Below, piece after piece: positions 20,503 to 31,701 of a stretch of DNA of 64,000 nt (its first letter is position 1; every line of letters begins with the position of its first letter). The position numbers and the translations under genes were made by a program. Source of the stretch: Moraxella boevrei DSM 14165 (GTDB lineage: Bacteria > Pseudomonadota > Gammaproteobacteria > Pseudomonadales > Moraxellaceae); assembly GCF_000379845.1 (NCBI RefSeq), contig NZ_KB903775.1, positions 1-64,000 of the forward strand, in the 5' to 3' direction. Below the pieces are notes generated by a model. The model was not told the origin of the DNA and did no database searches. It saw only the letters and a list, made by a program, of their open reading frames with translations.

Positions 20503-21036
20503 TTAACTTGCTGTCACAGCAATACTAGTAGGTTGTTCAACATAGCCCACACGACTGTCTGGGACGATTTCAATTAGGTTAATTTGAGTTGGGGTAATCT
20601 CGGCAATACGCCCATGATTTTGACCTAAATAATTACCCACTTTAACGCTCGCAATCCGTCCATCTGGACTTTGGATTAAGCCATACAATTCACCTGATTC
20701 AGATACCACGATACCACGATACACCAATTGATTCAGCTCAAACTGCTCCAATGGTTCTTTAATACGCGTTTCATCAGGGCGGATACCTTGAATATTGGCT
20801 TCTTGCGTCGCTTTTAAGGTCAAACTTGGTGGCATAAACGGGCTACGTAGTTGACTTGCACTATAGTTAAACGCTTGCACCACTTGGGGTTGCGGTGGTG
20901 GCTCAATTGGCTGGGCAGACGCTTCACGAATTTTTTGCATATCTTGCTCTGCCAAGCTGACGCGATCATCTGCACAACCTGCTAGGGCTAAACTTGCCAA
21001 AAGACAGCAAAGGATAGAATAATTATTTTTTCTCAT
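20503..21036 (-). CDS. pilP: Type IV pilus lipoprotein PilP
   Basis: This 177-aa inner-membrane lipoprotein has a lipobox LALAGC with lipidated Cys at residue 21. A Pro-rich linker and a PilP beta-sandwich domain (about 85-170) follow; its typical features FELNQLVYRGIV and IASVKVGNYLGQNHGRI are present. PilP links the PilNO inner-membrane complex to PilQ. It overlaps pilO by 14 bases, consistent with coupling. Confidence 0.95.
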   Translation of the reverse strand: MRKNNYSILCCLLASLALAGCADDRVSLAEQDMQKIREASAQPIEPPPQPQVVQAFNYSASQLRSPFMPPSLTLKATQEANIQGIRPDETRIKEPLEQFELNQLVYRGIVVSESGELYGLIQSPDGRIASVKVGNYLGQNHGRIAEITPTQINLIEIVPDSRVGYVEQPTSIAVTAS

Positions 21037-21763
21037 CTTTTGCCTCCTCAGGTTTTGCCTCTTTAGCTTTTTCTTCTACAATTTCTTTAGAACGATACGT
21101 TTTGGTATTTAACACCAAATTCGTTTGTGGTGTTTCATCTAAACTTGGTTTACTGTTATTTACTTCAAAATCATGCAAAGTAATGATACGTGGTAATTGG
21201 GCTAAACCACTGACAAACGCACCAAACTCATGATAATTACCCAAAGCTGCGATACGGATTGGTTGTTCAATAAAGAACTCTTGCGATATTTCAGGCTCAA
21301 CTTTGATATCTTGGAATTTGATATTACTGCCCAATCCCACTGCATTGATACCGTCTACTAAATCTGAAATCCGGGTTTCTTTTGGTAATTGGTTTAAAAG
21401 TTCTTTAAAATCATTTTCCATTTGGGCAATTTGGTCTTTATAAGCCTGTAAATGACGTGCTTTTGATTCTTTTTCGCGGTATTGGTCAAGCAAAGTTTGC
21501 TTTTCTGCTTCTGCTGAGGCAATCTCTTCACGCTTTTTGCTAATTGGCAATGCCCAAGTTAACGCTGCTACCAAACCGACGATAAATACTAAGGTCGTGA
21601 TTTTAACAGGTAAAGGCCAGCTACCATAGTTGTTTTGGTCTAATGACTTAAAACTATCGGCAAATTCTTTAAAATCAAATTGTTTTTTGGGTGCTTTGTC
21701 TTTGGCAACTTTGGCTTTTTTTGCAAATAACGGCTTTTTCGTTGGTTTTGTTAATTTAACCAT
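21023..21763 (-). CDS. pilO: Type IV pilus alignment protein PilO
   Basis: This 246-aa protein has a basic, cytoplasmic N-terminus, one membrane segment at about residues 52-72, a coiled coil at about 75-125 and the PilO ferredoxin-like domain at about 125-215. The last 20 residues are Lys/Glu/Ala-rich. It heterodimerises with PilN to align PilM with PilP and PilQ. It starts 3 bases after pilN. Confidence 0.93.
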   Translation of the reverse strand: MVKLTKPTKKPLFAKKAKVAKDKAPKKQFDFKEFADSFKSLDQNNYGSWPLPVKITTLVFIVGLVAALTWALPISKKREEIASAEAEKQTLLDQYREKESKARHLQAYKDQIAQMENDFKELLNQLPKETRISDLVDGINAVGLGSNIKFQDIKVEPEISQEFFIEQPIRIAALGNYHEFGAFVSGLAQLPRIITLHDFEVNNSKPSLDETPQTNLVLNTKTYRSKEIVEEKAKEAKPEEAKDEKK

Positions 21764-21766
21764 TGG

Positions 21767-22615
21767 TTACTCCTTTGCCGTACTAGCAGATGATGCAGTT
21801 GAGTTATTCACGGTTGTGGTGCTAGCAGGTTTGACTGTCGCCGTTACACTTGCAGGTTGGTTGGCTGACTGACTAGCAGATTGGCTTGCTGAAGCATTTG
21901 CGGTTGATGCGTTGCTAGAAGCAGGCTGTGTGACAATCGTGTTACTTGGTGCACTTGCGATTGGTGCTGGGGTACTTGCCGTTGCACTGGCATTACTTGC
22001 GACATTAGACTGGCTAATTTTGGTGGTCACCACAAAGGTGATATAATTATCTTCTGGATAAGCAGGACGTGGTTGTTTACCATTAGCAGTTGGCTGTGGT
22101 GTTTGCGGTGCTTGTTGATAAGCGACGGCATTCGGCTGTTGAATACTGACGACGGCCGAATCTTGTAACCACTCAGAACCGTCTAACGCGCGCATAAAAT
22201 TCGCCACCACAGTATTATCCGCCGCTTGACCTGTAAAGGTAATTAAATCCCCTTCACGTTTCATATTGGTCAAATACATCTGTGGCTGAATCACACGGGC
22301 AATATCATCCCAAACTCTTACAGGCACAGGACGACGACCTTGCAAGTCTTGAATCACTTTCATACGAGCAACGATATCATCACGTTGTTGCTCTAACGTT
22401 TCAATTTCAGTCAATGCTTTATCAAGATTGGTATTTTCTTGTTTAATTTTTTCGTTGGCAGCCTGTTGGTCAGTAAGCTGGTTATTAAAATAACTCCATG
22501 CTGCAAAAGCAGCCAATAAAGATAATAACAACACCGCCACAATCAGTGTCATAAACTCTTTATTTTTACGCTCACGAACTTCTTGACGCCAAGGCAGTAA
22601 GTTAATTCTTGCCAT
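21767..22615 (-). CDS. pilN: Type IV pilus alignment protein PilN with Ala/Ser/Thr-rich tail
   Basis: The N-terminus MARINLLPWRQEVRERKN is the PilN signature that binds PilM. A membrane segment at about residues 23-43 and a coiled coil at about 50-95 follow. The ferredoxin-like domain runs to about 205. Residues 210-282 are an unusual tail of Ser, Ala, Thr and Asn that the usual PilN (about 180-200 aa) lacks. It overlaps pilM by TAATG. Confidence 0.93.
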   Translation of the reverse strand: MARINLLPWRQEVRERKNKEFMTLIVAVLLLSLLAAFAAWSYFNNQLTDQQAANEKIKQENTNLDKALTEIETLEQQRDDIVARMKVIQDLQGRRPVPVRVWDDIARVIQPQMYLTNMKREGDLITFTGQAADNTVVANFMRALDGSEWLQDSAVVSIQQPNAVAYQQAPQTPQPTANGKQPRPAYPEDNYITFVVTTKISQSNVASNASATASTPAPIASAPSNTIVTQPASSNASTANASASQSASQSANQPASVTATVKPASTTTVNNSTASSASTAKE

Positions 22616-23670
22616 TAGTCAAAACTCCTTAACGCTAAGCCACAGGCTGCCATCAAACTTGGTGCATCTACCAACAAACTTTCAGTATTTACTTTACCAT
22701 CAATGGTCATATTAGCAAATGGGTTAGCAATACTAGTACGACTACCAAGTTTTTGCTCAACCATTGTTGCCAAGCCTGCCAAACTCGCAGTACCACCTGA
22801 TAATAGAATGTGATCAACTTGATGACTTTGGCTGGATGAAAAATAAAACTGTAACGATCGAGTAATCTGTTGCACGATTGAGTCCAAAAATGGCATCAAT
22901 ACATCAGAGTGATAATCATCAGGCAAGCTCATGTTACGCTTATTGGCCATCGCTTCTTCATAGGTCAAGCCATAACGGTTTTGAATACTTTCCGTTAACT
23001 GACCACCACCGAACAATTGTTCACGGCTATAGACAAAATCACCATCTTTTGCAATATAAAGCGTCGTTTGGTTATGACCGATATCAATCAAGGCAACATT
23101 TTGGGGTTGACCTGGTAGGCTATCCACAATCAGCTGAAATGCACGTTCAATCGCATACGACTCAACGTCCACCACTTTGGTTTCCAGTCCTGCTAAACTC
23201 ATGACTTCCACACGTTGGTCAACATTTTCAGAACGGGAAGCAACCAACAGGACACGTGATTGCCCTTCAGTCGCTGTTGAAGGACCTAGCATTTCAAAGT
23301 CTAGGTTCACCTCTTCTAACGGATAGGGAATGTATTGGTCAGCATCAAGACGGATACGAGCCTCGCGATCTGTATCTGACATTGCTGTATCCATATCAAT
23401 GATTTTACTAATCACAGAAGCACCAGATACCGCAGTTGCAACATTTTTGCTAGATAAGTTCAAAGAACGGCTAAGTTTGTTAATCACTTCGCCCACTGCT
23501 TCGGTGTCTTTGATCTCTTTGTCTGCAACCATGCCACGAGCCAATGGCTCAATACCATAGTTTTTTAGGTGGAATAGCCCTTGTTGGCGTGTAATTTCCA
23601 CCATTTTTACCGCGGTTGTGGTAATATCAACCCCGATAATTTGCTTGTTACTTTTTGTAAATAACCTCAC
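22615..23670 (-). CDS. pilM: Type IV pilus assembly ATPase-like protein PilM
   Basis: This 351-aa actin-like cytoplasmic protein has GVDITTTAVKMVEI at residues 13-26, the nucleotide-binding block ALIDIGHNQTTLYI at about 189-202, and HILLSGGTASLAGL at about 287-300. PilM binds the PilN N-terminus and starts the five-gene cluster. A candidate promoter lies 54-82 bases upstream. The gene is divergent from the PBP1a gene. Confidence 0.95.
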   Translation of the reverse strand: MRLFTKSNKQIIGVDITTTAVKMVEITRQQGLFHLKNYGIEPLARGMVADKEIKDTEAVGEVINKLSRSLNLSSKNVATAVSGASVISKIIDMDTAMSDTDREARIRLDADQYIPYPLEEVNLDFEMLGPSTATEGQSRVLLVASRSENVDQRVEVMSLAGLETKVVDVESYAIERAFQLIVDSLPGQPQNVALIDIGHNQTTLYIAKDGDFVYSREQLFGGGQLTESIQNRYGLTYEEAMANKRNMSLPDDYHSDVLMPFLDSIVQQITRSLQFYFSSSQSHQVDHILLSGGTASLAGLATMVEQKLGSRTSIANPFANMTIDGKVNTESLLVDAPSLMAACGLALRSFD

Positions 23671-23723
23671 AAGAATGTTCCTTAAAACTCTAATGTCGGT
23701 AACAGAAAATTTCTACAAGATAT

Positions 23724-23752
23724 AAGATACTGCATTAAGTTACATTATTCAA
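23724..23752 (-). promoter_or_regulatory. Candidate promoter of the pilMNOPQ operon
   Basis: On the minus strand the -35-like TTGAAT and -10-like TATCTT are 17 bases apart. The -10 lies about 54 bases upstream of pilM. Confidence 0.45.
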
Positions 23753-23835
23753 CCCTTTTTTAAATTTTATCTCATAATTGGGGTAAAAAAATGATAAATG
23801 GTAAATATTTTGTACTGCTATGCCAAATTTTTGGG

Positions 23836-23841
23836 TATAAT
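23836..23841 (+). promoter_or_regulatory. -10 element upstream of the PBP1a gene
   Basis: A perfect TATAAT lies 33 bases upstream of the start codon; no convincing -35 is present at 16-18 bases. Confidence 0.5.
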
Positions 23842-23873
23842 AGCGTTTTATTTTCTGTTGCTAATTAAATTTT

Positions 23874-26582
23874 ATGTCTAAAACTGCTTCTTTTTCGTTG
23901 TTAAGGTTTTTTGTCAATTTGATATTGGCAATGTTAGCATTTGCATTTGTTTTGGTACTTGCGTTTCCGATTGGTTTTTACGGCATGGCAATGTATATTT
24001 CACCAAGCCTGCCTAGCCTTGATGAGTTAAAACAAGCCAAACTTGCGATGCCACTACAAATCTATACCAAAGACAACCAATTAATTGGACAATATGGCAA
24101 TACCATGTCCCTGCCTGTGACTTATGAAGAAGTACCGCAAGACATGGTCAATGCGTTTTTGGCAGCGGAAGATGCGTCATTTTTTCAGCATAGTGGGATT
24201 AGTGTTAAAGGGATTGGGCGTGCGTTGACCGAAGCTGTCAGTGACGATGAAGGGCAAACAGGTGGCTCAACCATTACCATGCAGGTAGCAAAAAACTATT
24301 TTTTATCACCTGAACGTACCTTAAACCGTAAATTGGTTGAATTATTTTTAGCCCGAAAAATCGAAGAAAAACTTAGCAAAAAAGAAATTTTTACTTTATA
24401 TGTGAATAAAATTTATTTGGGGCAGGGAGCCTATGGTATTAAGGCTGCAGCAAAGCAGTACTATAGTAAATCTTTAGAAAATCTTACCATTGCTGAAATG
24501 GCAATGATTGCAGGCTTACCAAAAGCCCCTGGTAAATACAACCCTGTCTTGAATCCAAAGCGTTCTTTGGAACGCCGAGATTGGATTTTGGGTCAAATGT
24601 TAAAAAATGGTTCCATCACACAAGCACAATATGAAGAGGCTGTGAAAGCACCGATTAATTTAAAACTCTATCAAGCAAAACTGGATAAAAATTTCCCGTA
24701 TTTGGCAGAAATGGCTCGTGTTGGATTGGTGGAACAATATGGCGAAAACGTGATGGATTCAGGTTGGCGAGTGCGTTTGACCATTGACAGCCACGACCAA
24801 GAAATTGCGGATAATGCGTTAAAACGTGGTTTGTTCGCCTATGATCGCCGTCACGGTTGGCGAAAACCACCCAATACCAAAGACAAAGAACAACCTGCAG
24901 ATTTACACAAATTTCCTGATATTCCACCATTTTATCCTGTGGAAGTCAGCAAAAATATGGGGGGTAGTTTTACCGCCACAATGAAAAATGGCGAAGAAGT
25001 CACCGCATCGATGTCATATGTTCGCCAATCTTATGGCGGTGCAAGTGTACGTCGACACGACGTGGTCTATATCACCCGCAACAATGACGATACAGCTTGG
25101 AATTTGGTGCAATTACCTGCGGTGGAAGGGGCCTTGGTATCGGTTGACCCTGATTCAGGGGCGTTAATCGCCGCCACAGGTGGTTTTGACTTTAACAAAA
25201 GTAAGTTTAACCGAGCTTTACAAGGCTATCGCCAACCTGGTTCAACCATTAAGCCGTTGGTTTATACCACCGCCTTGGAAAAGGGTTTTAGCCCCGATAC
25301 CCTAGTTTCTGATGGCCCATTAAAGGTAGGTAATTGGACACCAAAAAACTCAGATGGTCGCTTTCTTGGCTCGATTCCACTACGTCAAGGGCTATTTTTA
25401 TCGCGTAACCTTGTTTCGATTCGCGTTCTACGTTCAGCAGGTATTCCTGATACACGTGAAATGCTCAATCAATTTGGCTTAGAAAAAGACCGTATGCCGA
25501 CTACACTGTCGTTGGCACTTGGTGCAGGTGAAGCCACACCTGTGCAAATGGCAACCGCGTATGCAGCGATTGCCAATGGTGGACATCGTATTCAGCCGTA
25601 TTTTATTGAACAACTGTTCGATTATAATGGGAAATTAATTTATCAAGCCAATCCGCAACAAGCGTGTGCCACTTGTTTTAACAGTAAATTGAAAAAAATC
25701 AATGCCGAAACCTTAAAAGCATTTGAAGAATATCAAAAAAATGGCGAAAAGATTGATGATAAAAAAATTGATTTGTTAAATGAAAATCCGATTGATAAAG
25801 ACACAGAAGATAGCAAAGCTGAAAAATCGGACAAAAAAGACACTGATAAAAACAGCAAAGACAAAGATATCGACAAAGACAGGAAGCACGAAAAAGCCAA
25901 AGAAGATTTGCTCGCTCGTCAAGCCATGCTTGAAGCCGAACTGTATGATGCTGGCCCTGATAGTGATAAACTACAACCATCTGCCATTCAGTATAATCCA
26001 AGCCAACAAGCCCCACGTATCATCGCATCTAGCTCTGCGTTCCAAATGGCAAATATGCTCCGTGACGTTATCCAACGTGGTACGGCGAAAAAAGCCCGAG
26101 CACTTGGACGTTCTGATGTCGGTGGTAAAACAGGGACAACCAATGATGCCAAAGATGCATGGTTTGCGGGTATTCACCCAACCATGTCAACCATCGTTTG
26201 GGTCGGTTTTGACCAACCAAAAGGTCTTGGTAAAGGTGAGTTTGGTGGAGTGGCTGCCTTGCCAATTTGGATGGATTTTACCTCAAAAATGCTTAAAGGC
26301 ATGCCTGTTGAATGGGTTTCGGTAAACAACCGTGCTAAGTCCAAAAAACAAGAGCAAGAAACCATTGAACTGACCGATGATGGTGAACGCCGTCTAGATA
26401 GTAAAGGACGTGAAATCAAAGAAGATAACAGCAAGCCACCACAAGCAGTCACCCAAAAACGCCCTGAAGAACAGCCTGAAGACGAAACGGCATCCACAAC
26501 GGCAGACACCAAAAAGCCAGCGAAACCAAACCGTAATAATGCACAAATTGAAACCAATCGGCGTATCAATGCACAAGACTAA
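23874..26582 (+). CDS. mrcA: Bifunctional penicillin-binding protein 1A
   Basis: This 902-aa inner-membrane enzyme polymerises and crosslinks peptidoglycan. A membrane segment at about 12-40 is followed by the GT51 glycosyltransferase domain, with catalytic Glu in AAEDASFF (E99) and GGSTITMQVAKN. The transpeptidase has S457 (GSTIK), the SRN triad at 510-512 and KTG at 752-754. Between SRN and KTG, residues 605-700 form a Lys/Asp/Glu-rich low-complexity stretch, an insertion absent from typical PBP1a. A charged tail after residue 815 ends the protein. It is divergent from pilM, as ponA and pilM are in other gammaproteobacteria. Confidence 0.95.
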   Translation: MSKTASFSLLRFFVNLILAMLAFAFVLVLAFPIGFYGMAMYISPSLPSLDELKQAKLAMPLQIYTKDNQLIGQYGNTMSLPVTYEEVPQDMVNAFLAAEDASFFQHSGISVKGIGRALTEAVSDDEGQTGGSTITMQVAKNYFLSPERTLNRKLVELFLARKIEEKLSKKEIFTLYVNKIYLGQGAYGIKAAAKQYYSKSLENLTIAEMAMIAGLPKAPGKYNPVLNPKRSLERRDWILGQMLKNGSITQAQYEEAVKAPINLKLYQAKLDKNFPYLAEMARVGLVEQYGENVMDSGWRVRLTIDSHDQEIADNALKRGLFAYDRRHGWRKPPNTKDKEQPADLHKFPDIPPFYPVEVSKNMGGSFTATMKNGEEVTASMSYVRQSYGGASVRRHDVVYITRNNDDTAWNLVQLPAVEGALVSVDPDSGALIAATGGFDFNKSKFNRALQGYRQPGSTIKPLVYTTALEKGFSPDTLVSDGPLKVGNWTPKNSDGRFLGSIPLRQGLFLSRNLVSIRVLRSAGIPDTREMLNQFGLEKDRMPTTLSLALGAGEATPVQMATAYAAIANGGHRIQPYFIEQLFDYNGKLIYQANPQQACATCFNSKLKKINAETLKAFEEYQKNGEKIDDKKIDLLNENPIDKDTEDSKAEKSDKKDTDKNSKDKDIDKDRKHEKAKEDLLARQAMLEAELYDAGPDSDKLQPSAIQYNPSQQAPRIIASSSAFQMANMLRDVIQRGTAKKARALGRSDVGGKTGTTNDAKDAWFAGIHPTMSTIVWVGFDQPKGLGKGEFGGVAALPIWMDFTSKMLKGMPVEWVSVNNRAKSKKQEQETIELTDDGERRLDSKGREIKEDNSKPPQAVTQKRPEEQPEDETASTTADTKKPAKPNRNNAQIETNRRINAQD

Positions 26583-26667
26583 TCAAATTAATTTTTTAGC
26601 AAACGTGCGTAAAAACAGAAACCTAATCAACAGATTGGGGCTTTCTTTGCTTCAAGTGTTTGACATC

Positions 26668-27219
26668 TTAAAACTCCACCATACCCGCTCGTAAATCTTC
26701 AATTACTGTCAACAAATCCGTTCGCCATTGACGTACCATATCCACCGAAATCACCGCACCGGGTAGATTTTTGCCAAACGTTTCATTTGCCATGACATCC
26801 ACGGTTGGCAAGCGGTTGCTATCACTTGATTGTTGGCTAATTTCTTGATTAGCTTCTTGTGTGATTTCTTTAGAAATGGGTTTAAAATTAACGTGTTGCC
26901 ACGCTTGTTCAATGTCTGACAAAAAATCGGTTTTGCTTAATTGGCGTAACCGTACAATTTCCGGTGAAATTTGGGTTTTTTCTGCCAATTTATCGGCAAT
27001 TATCATCAAAGTTGGGTTGGTTATCTTTAGCTGATAATAACGGGCAATTTCTTGCAAAAACGCCAAATAACCACCGTATAAATGTAAAATCGCACTTTCC
27101 AAATGAGCATCGGCGAGTTGCTTTTGTTCGGTTTCTTCTGCTAATTCACAATAAATCCGACAAAAGTACAGTTTTTGATTGGTTCTATCCGCTTGATAAC
27201 GGGCGACACGATTTGCCAT
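26668..27219 (-). CDS. Conserved protein of unknown function (DUF6586-like)
   Basis: This 183-aa protein lacks a signal peptide and membrane segments and is mostly helical. The N-terminus contains RTNQKLYFCRIYCELAEE and the C-terminus has VDMVRQWRTDLLTVIEDLRAGMVEF. The start RTNQKLYF resembles a family found in Pseudomonas and Acinetobacter (DUF6586 as I recall it), but I cannot check. An AAAAGGA ribosome binding site precedes the ATG. It is convergent with the PBP1a gene. Function is unknown. Confidence 0.6.
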   Translation of the reverse strand: MANRVARYQADRTNQKLYFCRIYCELAEETEQKQLADAHLESAILHLYGGYLAFLQEIARYYQLKITNPTLMIIADKLAEKTQISPEIVRLRQLSKTDFLSDIEQAWQHVNFKPISKEITQEANQEISQQSSDSNRLPTVDVMANETFGKNLPGAVISVDMVRQWRTDLLTVIEDLRAGMVEF

Positions 27220-27412
27220 ATGAGTTCCTTTTGATAAATAACATACGTTAAGTGAATAGATTATTTCATTAAAGAATTTAATTTGTGATAACCAAGCTTA
27301 TACAAAGGTAACGGTTTTTCCGTTATGCTCACAAACTCACCGTAAACCAAAAAACTTTACGGAATTTTGAGCTAAATTTACGCTACCGTTATTGTCAGTT
27401 TTTTATAATAGC

Positions 27413-27443
27413 AAAAAGGTCAGCAACTTGACTGACCCTTTTG
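27413..27443 (-). terminator. Intrinsic terminator after rpoC
   Basis: GGTCAG pairs with CTGACC around an 8-base loop; on the minus strand T runs follow. It lies 32 bases past the rpoC stop. Confidence 0.8.
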
Positions 27444-27474
27444 TTTAAGCTAAACTTTAACAAACAATCAATGA

Positions 27475-30400
27475 TTATTTGTCTTGATGAAATTCTTCAG
27501 CAAATTTTTCATCAAAATCCGCAAATCCAGCCACATCTGCAGGAATTACCCCTTCTACAAAGCTATTTTCTAACACGGTATCAAGGTTAATTTCTGTTTC
27601 TTGGTTGCCTGCATTTTGGCGGTGTGTGTGATATGCCAAACCTGTACCTGACGGTACAAGACGACCGACTACTACGTTTTCTTTTAATCCACGCAAGTCG
27701 TCAACTTTGCCAGTGACCGCAGCCGCTGTTAACACACGGGTAGTTTCTTGGAACGATGCCGCCGAGATGAAACTTTCGGTTGCCAACGATGCTTTAGTAA
27801 TACCGAGCAATAAACGTTCAAATTTCACAGGGAATTTGTCTTCGCTGTCAAGTTTTTGGTTTAACGCCACGATATCGGCATATTCGGCTTGGTCACCTTT
27901 AAAGTAGCTTGAGTCGCCACCATCCACAATTTCAACTTTACGAAGCATTTGACGGATAATGACTTCAATGTGCTTATCATTGATTTTCACACCTTGTAAA
28001 CGGTAAACGTCTTGCACTTCATTCACGATATAATTTGCCAAAGCCGTTTCACCTTTTAAGCGTAAGATATCGTGCGGGTTGGCAGGGCCGTCAGCAATCA
28101 CTTCGCCACGTTCCACATGTTCACCTTCAAACACGTTAATTTGACGCCATTTTGGAATCAACTCTTCATGGATTTCACCGTCTTCATTGGTGATGACAAA
28201 GCGGTTTTTGCCTTTGGTTTCTTTACCAAAGCTGACCGTCCCACTCATTTCTGCCATAATCGCATGGTCTTTTGGACGGCGAGCTTCAAACAAATCAGCA
28301 ACCCGTGGCAGACCACCTGTAATATCCTTAGTACCTGAGCTTTCTTGTGGAACACGCCCCAATACCGAACCTGTCGTTACGTCATCACCTTCATGCACAC
28401 GGATAATGGTTTGTTGTGGTAAGAAATACACCACTTCTTTGCCGTCTTTCGTGTCCAAAATAATGGCTGGACGCAAGTCTTTACCACTACTTGGGCGGTC
28501 TTTCACCGCAAGGATTTCGTACGAGCTCATACCCGTTGCTTCATCAATTTTCATGGTGGCGGTTACGCCATCATTAATATCGTTAAAGCGTGCTTTACCT
28601 GAAACTTCGGTAATAATTGGGTGGGTGTGTGGGTCCCATTTTGCAATGGTTTGCCCTGCATCCACGTTGTCACCGTCATTCACCATAACCGAAGAACCAT
28701 AAGGGGCTTTATAACGCTCACGCTCACGTCCTAGCTCATCAGTAATGCTGATTTCGGCTGAACGTGAAACCACGACCAAATGTCCGTCCGCATGGGTTAC
28801 CGATTTTAAGTTTTGGAAACGTACGGTACCTGCATTATTAACTTGGATGCTATTTTGTACTGATTCGGCACTTGCAGCACCACCCACGTGGAAGGTACGC
28901 ATCGTTAACTGGGTACCTGGTTCACCAATTGACTGAGCTGCCATAACGCCAACTGATTCACCGATATTAACCCGATGACCACGGGCCAAATCACGACCGT
29001 AACATTTTGCACACACGCCATACGGCACATCACAAGTAATTACCGAACGCACCCAAACTTCGTCAATACCATGCTCATCCAGCACTTTGACAAGATGTTC
29101 GTCAAGTAACGTGCCTGCAGAGATAACCACGTCACCAGTTTTGCTAGAAAGCACATCTTTTGCGGTAACACGCCCCAACACACGGTCGGCAAGTTGCTCA
29201 ATGATTTCACCGCCCTCAATGTGTGGTTTCATCAAAATACCTTTTTCAGTGCCACAGTCTTCTTGAGTAATTACCAAGTCTTGTGCCACGTCCACCAAAC
29301 GACGCGTTAAGTAACCTGAGTTTGCGGTTTTCAATGCGGTATCGGCAAGACCTTTACGTGCACCGTGGGTTGAGATAAAGTATTGTAAAACGCTCAAACC
29401 TTCACGGAAATTCGCTTTAATCGGCGTTTCAATAATTGAGCCGTCTGGTTTTGCCATCAAGCCACGCATACCCGCCAACTGACGGATTTGGGTCGCACTA
29501 CCACGAGCCCCTGAGTCGGACATGATATAAATTGAGTTAAATGATTTTTGTTTTTCTGTTTCGCCTTTATAATTGGTAACATCGTCAAATGACAAATTAT
29601 CCATCATCGCTTTGGCGATTTGGTCATTGGTACGCGACCAAATATCAATCACTTTGTTATAGCGTTCGCCTGCGGTAACAAAACCTTGCTCAAACTGACT
29701 TTCGATTTCACGCACTTCAGCATCGGCACTGGCGATAATGGTATTTTTGGTCGGTGGAATTACCATATCTTCCATACCGATTGAAACACCTGACAAAGTC
29801 GCTTGGGCAAAACCGAGATACATTAACTGGTCAGCGAACATAACACTGTGTTTTACGCCCATTTGACGATAGCATGAGTTTATCAACTTTGAGATGTTTT
29901 TCTTGGTCATCTCTTTGTTAACTTCGTCAAAACTCATGCCTTTTGGCGTAATGTTCCAAATCAAACAACGCCCTGCCACGGTATCAACCATACGAGTAGT
30001 GATACTTTCGTTGCCATTTTCGTCAAAATGCGTTTCGGTAACACGTACTTTAATTTTAGCATTAACACTTAATTCACCCGTTCCCAATGCACGATATACC
30101 TCATTCATATCGGCAAAGGTCATGTCATTCCCTTTCACACGCACGTCCGCACGGCTAATATAATACAAGCCCAAAACAACGTCTTGAGACGGCGTGATAA
30201 TCGGCTCACCATTGGCGGGTGATAAGATATTGTTGGTAGACATCATCAAGGCACGAGCTTCAAGCTGTGCTTCTAAGGTCAATGGCACGTGTACCGCCAT
30301 TTGGTCACCGTCAAAATCGGCGTTAAATGCACTACACACGAGTGGGTGTAACTGAATGGCCTTACCTTCAATCAATACTGGCTCAAAGGCTTGTAAGCCC

Positions 30401-31701
30401 AAACGGTGAAGGGTTGGTGCACGGTTTAACAACACTGGGTGTTCACGGATTACACTTGCCAACATATCCCAAACGGCTGGCTCTTCACGCTCAACCATTT
30501 TCTTGGCGGCTTTAATGGTGGTTGCAATACCATTTTGTAACAATTTGGCATAAGTGAATGGTTTAAAGAGTTCTAACGCCATTTTCTTTGGCAAACCACA
30601 CTGGTGCAAACGCAAATATGGACCTACGGTAATCACCGAACGACCTGAATAGTCCACACGTTTGCCAAGCAGGTTTTGACGGAAACGACCTTGTTTACCT
30701 TTAATCATGTCTGCCAATGATTTTAGCGGACGCTTATTTGACCCTGTAATCGCACGACCACGGCGACCATTATCAAGCAAGGCATCAACCGATTCTTGCA
30801 ACATACGTTTTTCGTTACGCACGATGATGTCAGGAGCATTTAACTCAAGCAGACGTTTTAAACGGTTGTTACGGTTAATCACACGGCGGTATAAATCGTT
30901 CAAATCACTTGTCGCAAAACGTCCACCTTCTAGTGGTACTAATGGACGCAAATCCGGTGGCAACACAGGCAATACATTCATCACCATCCACTCAGGTTTA
31001 TTATTAGAATCACGGAACGACTCTAACAATTTTAAACGTTTTGACATTTTTTTAAGTTTGGTTTCTGAACCTGTTTGTGGAATTTCTTCACGCAATTGGT
31101 CAATTTCCAAATCTACATCAATGTCTTTCAGCAAATCTTGAACCGCTTCTGCACCCATTTTTGCTGAAAACTCATCGCCAAATTCTTCTAAGGCTTTGAA
31201 ATAATCTTCATCATCAAGCAATTGGTATTTTTCAAGGCTGGTCATACCTGGGTCGGTAACCACATAGCTTTCAAAATAAAGCACACGCTCAATATCACGC
31301 AACGTCATGTCAAGCAACAAACCGATACGGCTCGGCAAGGATTTTAAAAACCAAATATGTGCAACAGGGCTTGCCAATTCAATATGCCCCATGCGTTCAC
31401 GGCGAACTTTGGCAGCGGTTACTTCTACGCCACATTTTTCACAAATAATACCTTGGAATTTACGGCGTTTGTATTTACCACAGAGACATTCGTAATCTTT
31501 TACAGGTCCAAAAATTTTGGCACAAAACAAGCCATCACGCTCTGGTTTAAAAGTACGATAGTTAATGGTTTCAGGTTTTTTCACTTCACCATACGACCAC
31601 GATTTGATGGTGTCTGGCGATGCTAAAGAAATTTGAATACTGTCAAACTCTGGATTGCCATAGTCCACAGGGTTTTTTATGCTTTCTAATAAATCTTTCA
31701 A
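27475..31701 (-). CDS. rpoC: RNA polymerase beta' subunit
   Basis: The start is TTG at 31701, preceded by GGAG seven bases upstream, giving 1408 aa starting (f)[10 protein letters not shown], the N-terminus usual for this family. A further upstream in-frame TTG would add 13 unsupported residues. The zinc finger at about residues 58-76 has [20 protein letters not shown]. The catalytic triad is NADFDGD in the centre of the protein. The second zinc site has [16 protein letters not shown]. It is the catalytic core subunit with RpoB and sits 178 bases downstream of rpoB. Confidence 0.97.
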   Translation of the reverse strand: MKDLLESIKNPVDYGNPEFDSIQISLASPDTIKSWSYGEVKKPETINYRTFKPERDGLFCAKIFGPVKDYECLCGKYKRRKFQGIICEKCGVEVTAAKVRRERMGHIELASPVAHIWFLKSLPSRIGLLLDMTLRDIERVLYFESYVVTDPGMTSLEKYQLLDDEDYFKALEEFGDEFSAKMGAEAVQDLLKDIDVDLEIDQLREEIPQTGSETKLKKMSKRLKLLESFRDSNNKPEWMVMNVLPVLPPDLRPLVPLEGGRFATSDLNDLYRRVINRNNRLKRLLELNAPDIIVRNEKRMLQESVDALLDNGRRGRAITGSNKRPLKSLADMIKGKQGRFRQNLLGKRVDYSGRSVITVGPYLRLHQCGLPKKMALELFKPFTYAKLLQNGIATTIKAAKKMVEREEPAVWDMLASVIREHPVLLNRAPTLHRLGLQAFEPVLIEGKAIQLHPLVCSAFNADFDGDQMAVHVPLTLEAQLEARALMMSTNNILSPANGEPIITPSQDVVLGLYYISRADVRVKGNDMTFADMNEVYRALGTGELSVNAKIKVRVTETHFDENGNESITTRMVDTVAGRCLIWNITPKGMSFDEVNKEMTKKNISKLINSCYRQMGVKHSVMFADQLMYLGFAQATLSGVSIGMEDMVIPPTKNTIIASADAEVREIESQFEQGFVTAGERYNKVIDIWSRTNDQIAKAMMDNLSFDDVTNYKGETEKQKSFNSIYIMSDSGARGSATQIRQLAGMRGLMAKPDGSIIETPIKANFREGLSVLQYFISTHGARKGLADTALKTANSGYLTRRLVDVAQDLVITQEDCGTEKGILMKPHIEGGEIIEQLADRVLGRVTAKDVLSSKTGDVVISAGTLLDEHLVKVLDEHGIDEVWVRSVITCDVPYGVCAKCYGRDLARGHRVNIGESVGVMAAQSIGEPGTQLTMRTFHVGGAASAESVQNSIQVNNAGTVRFQNLKSVTHADGHLVVVSRSAEISITDELGRERERYKAPYGSSVMVNDGDNVDAGQTIAKWDPHTHPIITEVSGKARFNDINDGVTATMKIDEATGMSSYEILAVKDRPSSGKDLRPAIILDTKDGKEVVYFLPQQTIIRVHEGDDVTTGSVLGRVPQESSGTKDITGGLPRVADLFEARRPKDHAIMAEMSGTVSFGKETKGKNRFVITNEDGEIHEELIPKWRQINVFEGEHVERGEVIADGPANPHDILRLKGETALANYIVNEVQDVYRLQGVKINDKHIEVIIRQMLRKVEIVDGGDSSYFKGDQAEYADIVALNQKLDSEDKFPVKFERLLLGITKASLATESFISAASFQETTRVLTAAAVTGKVDDLRGLKENVVVGRLVPSGTGLAYHTHRQNAGNQETEINLDTVLENSFVEGVIPADVAGFADFDEKFAEEFHQDK

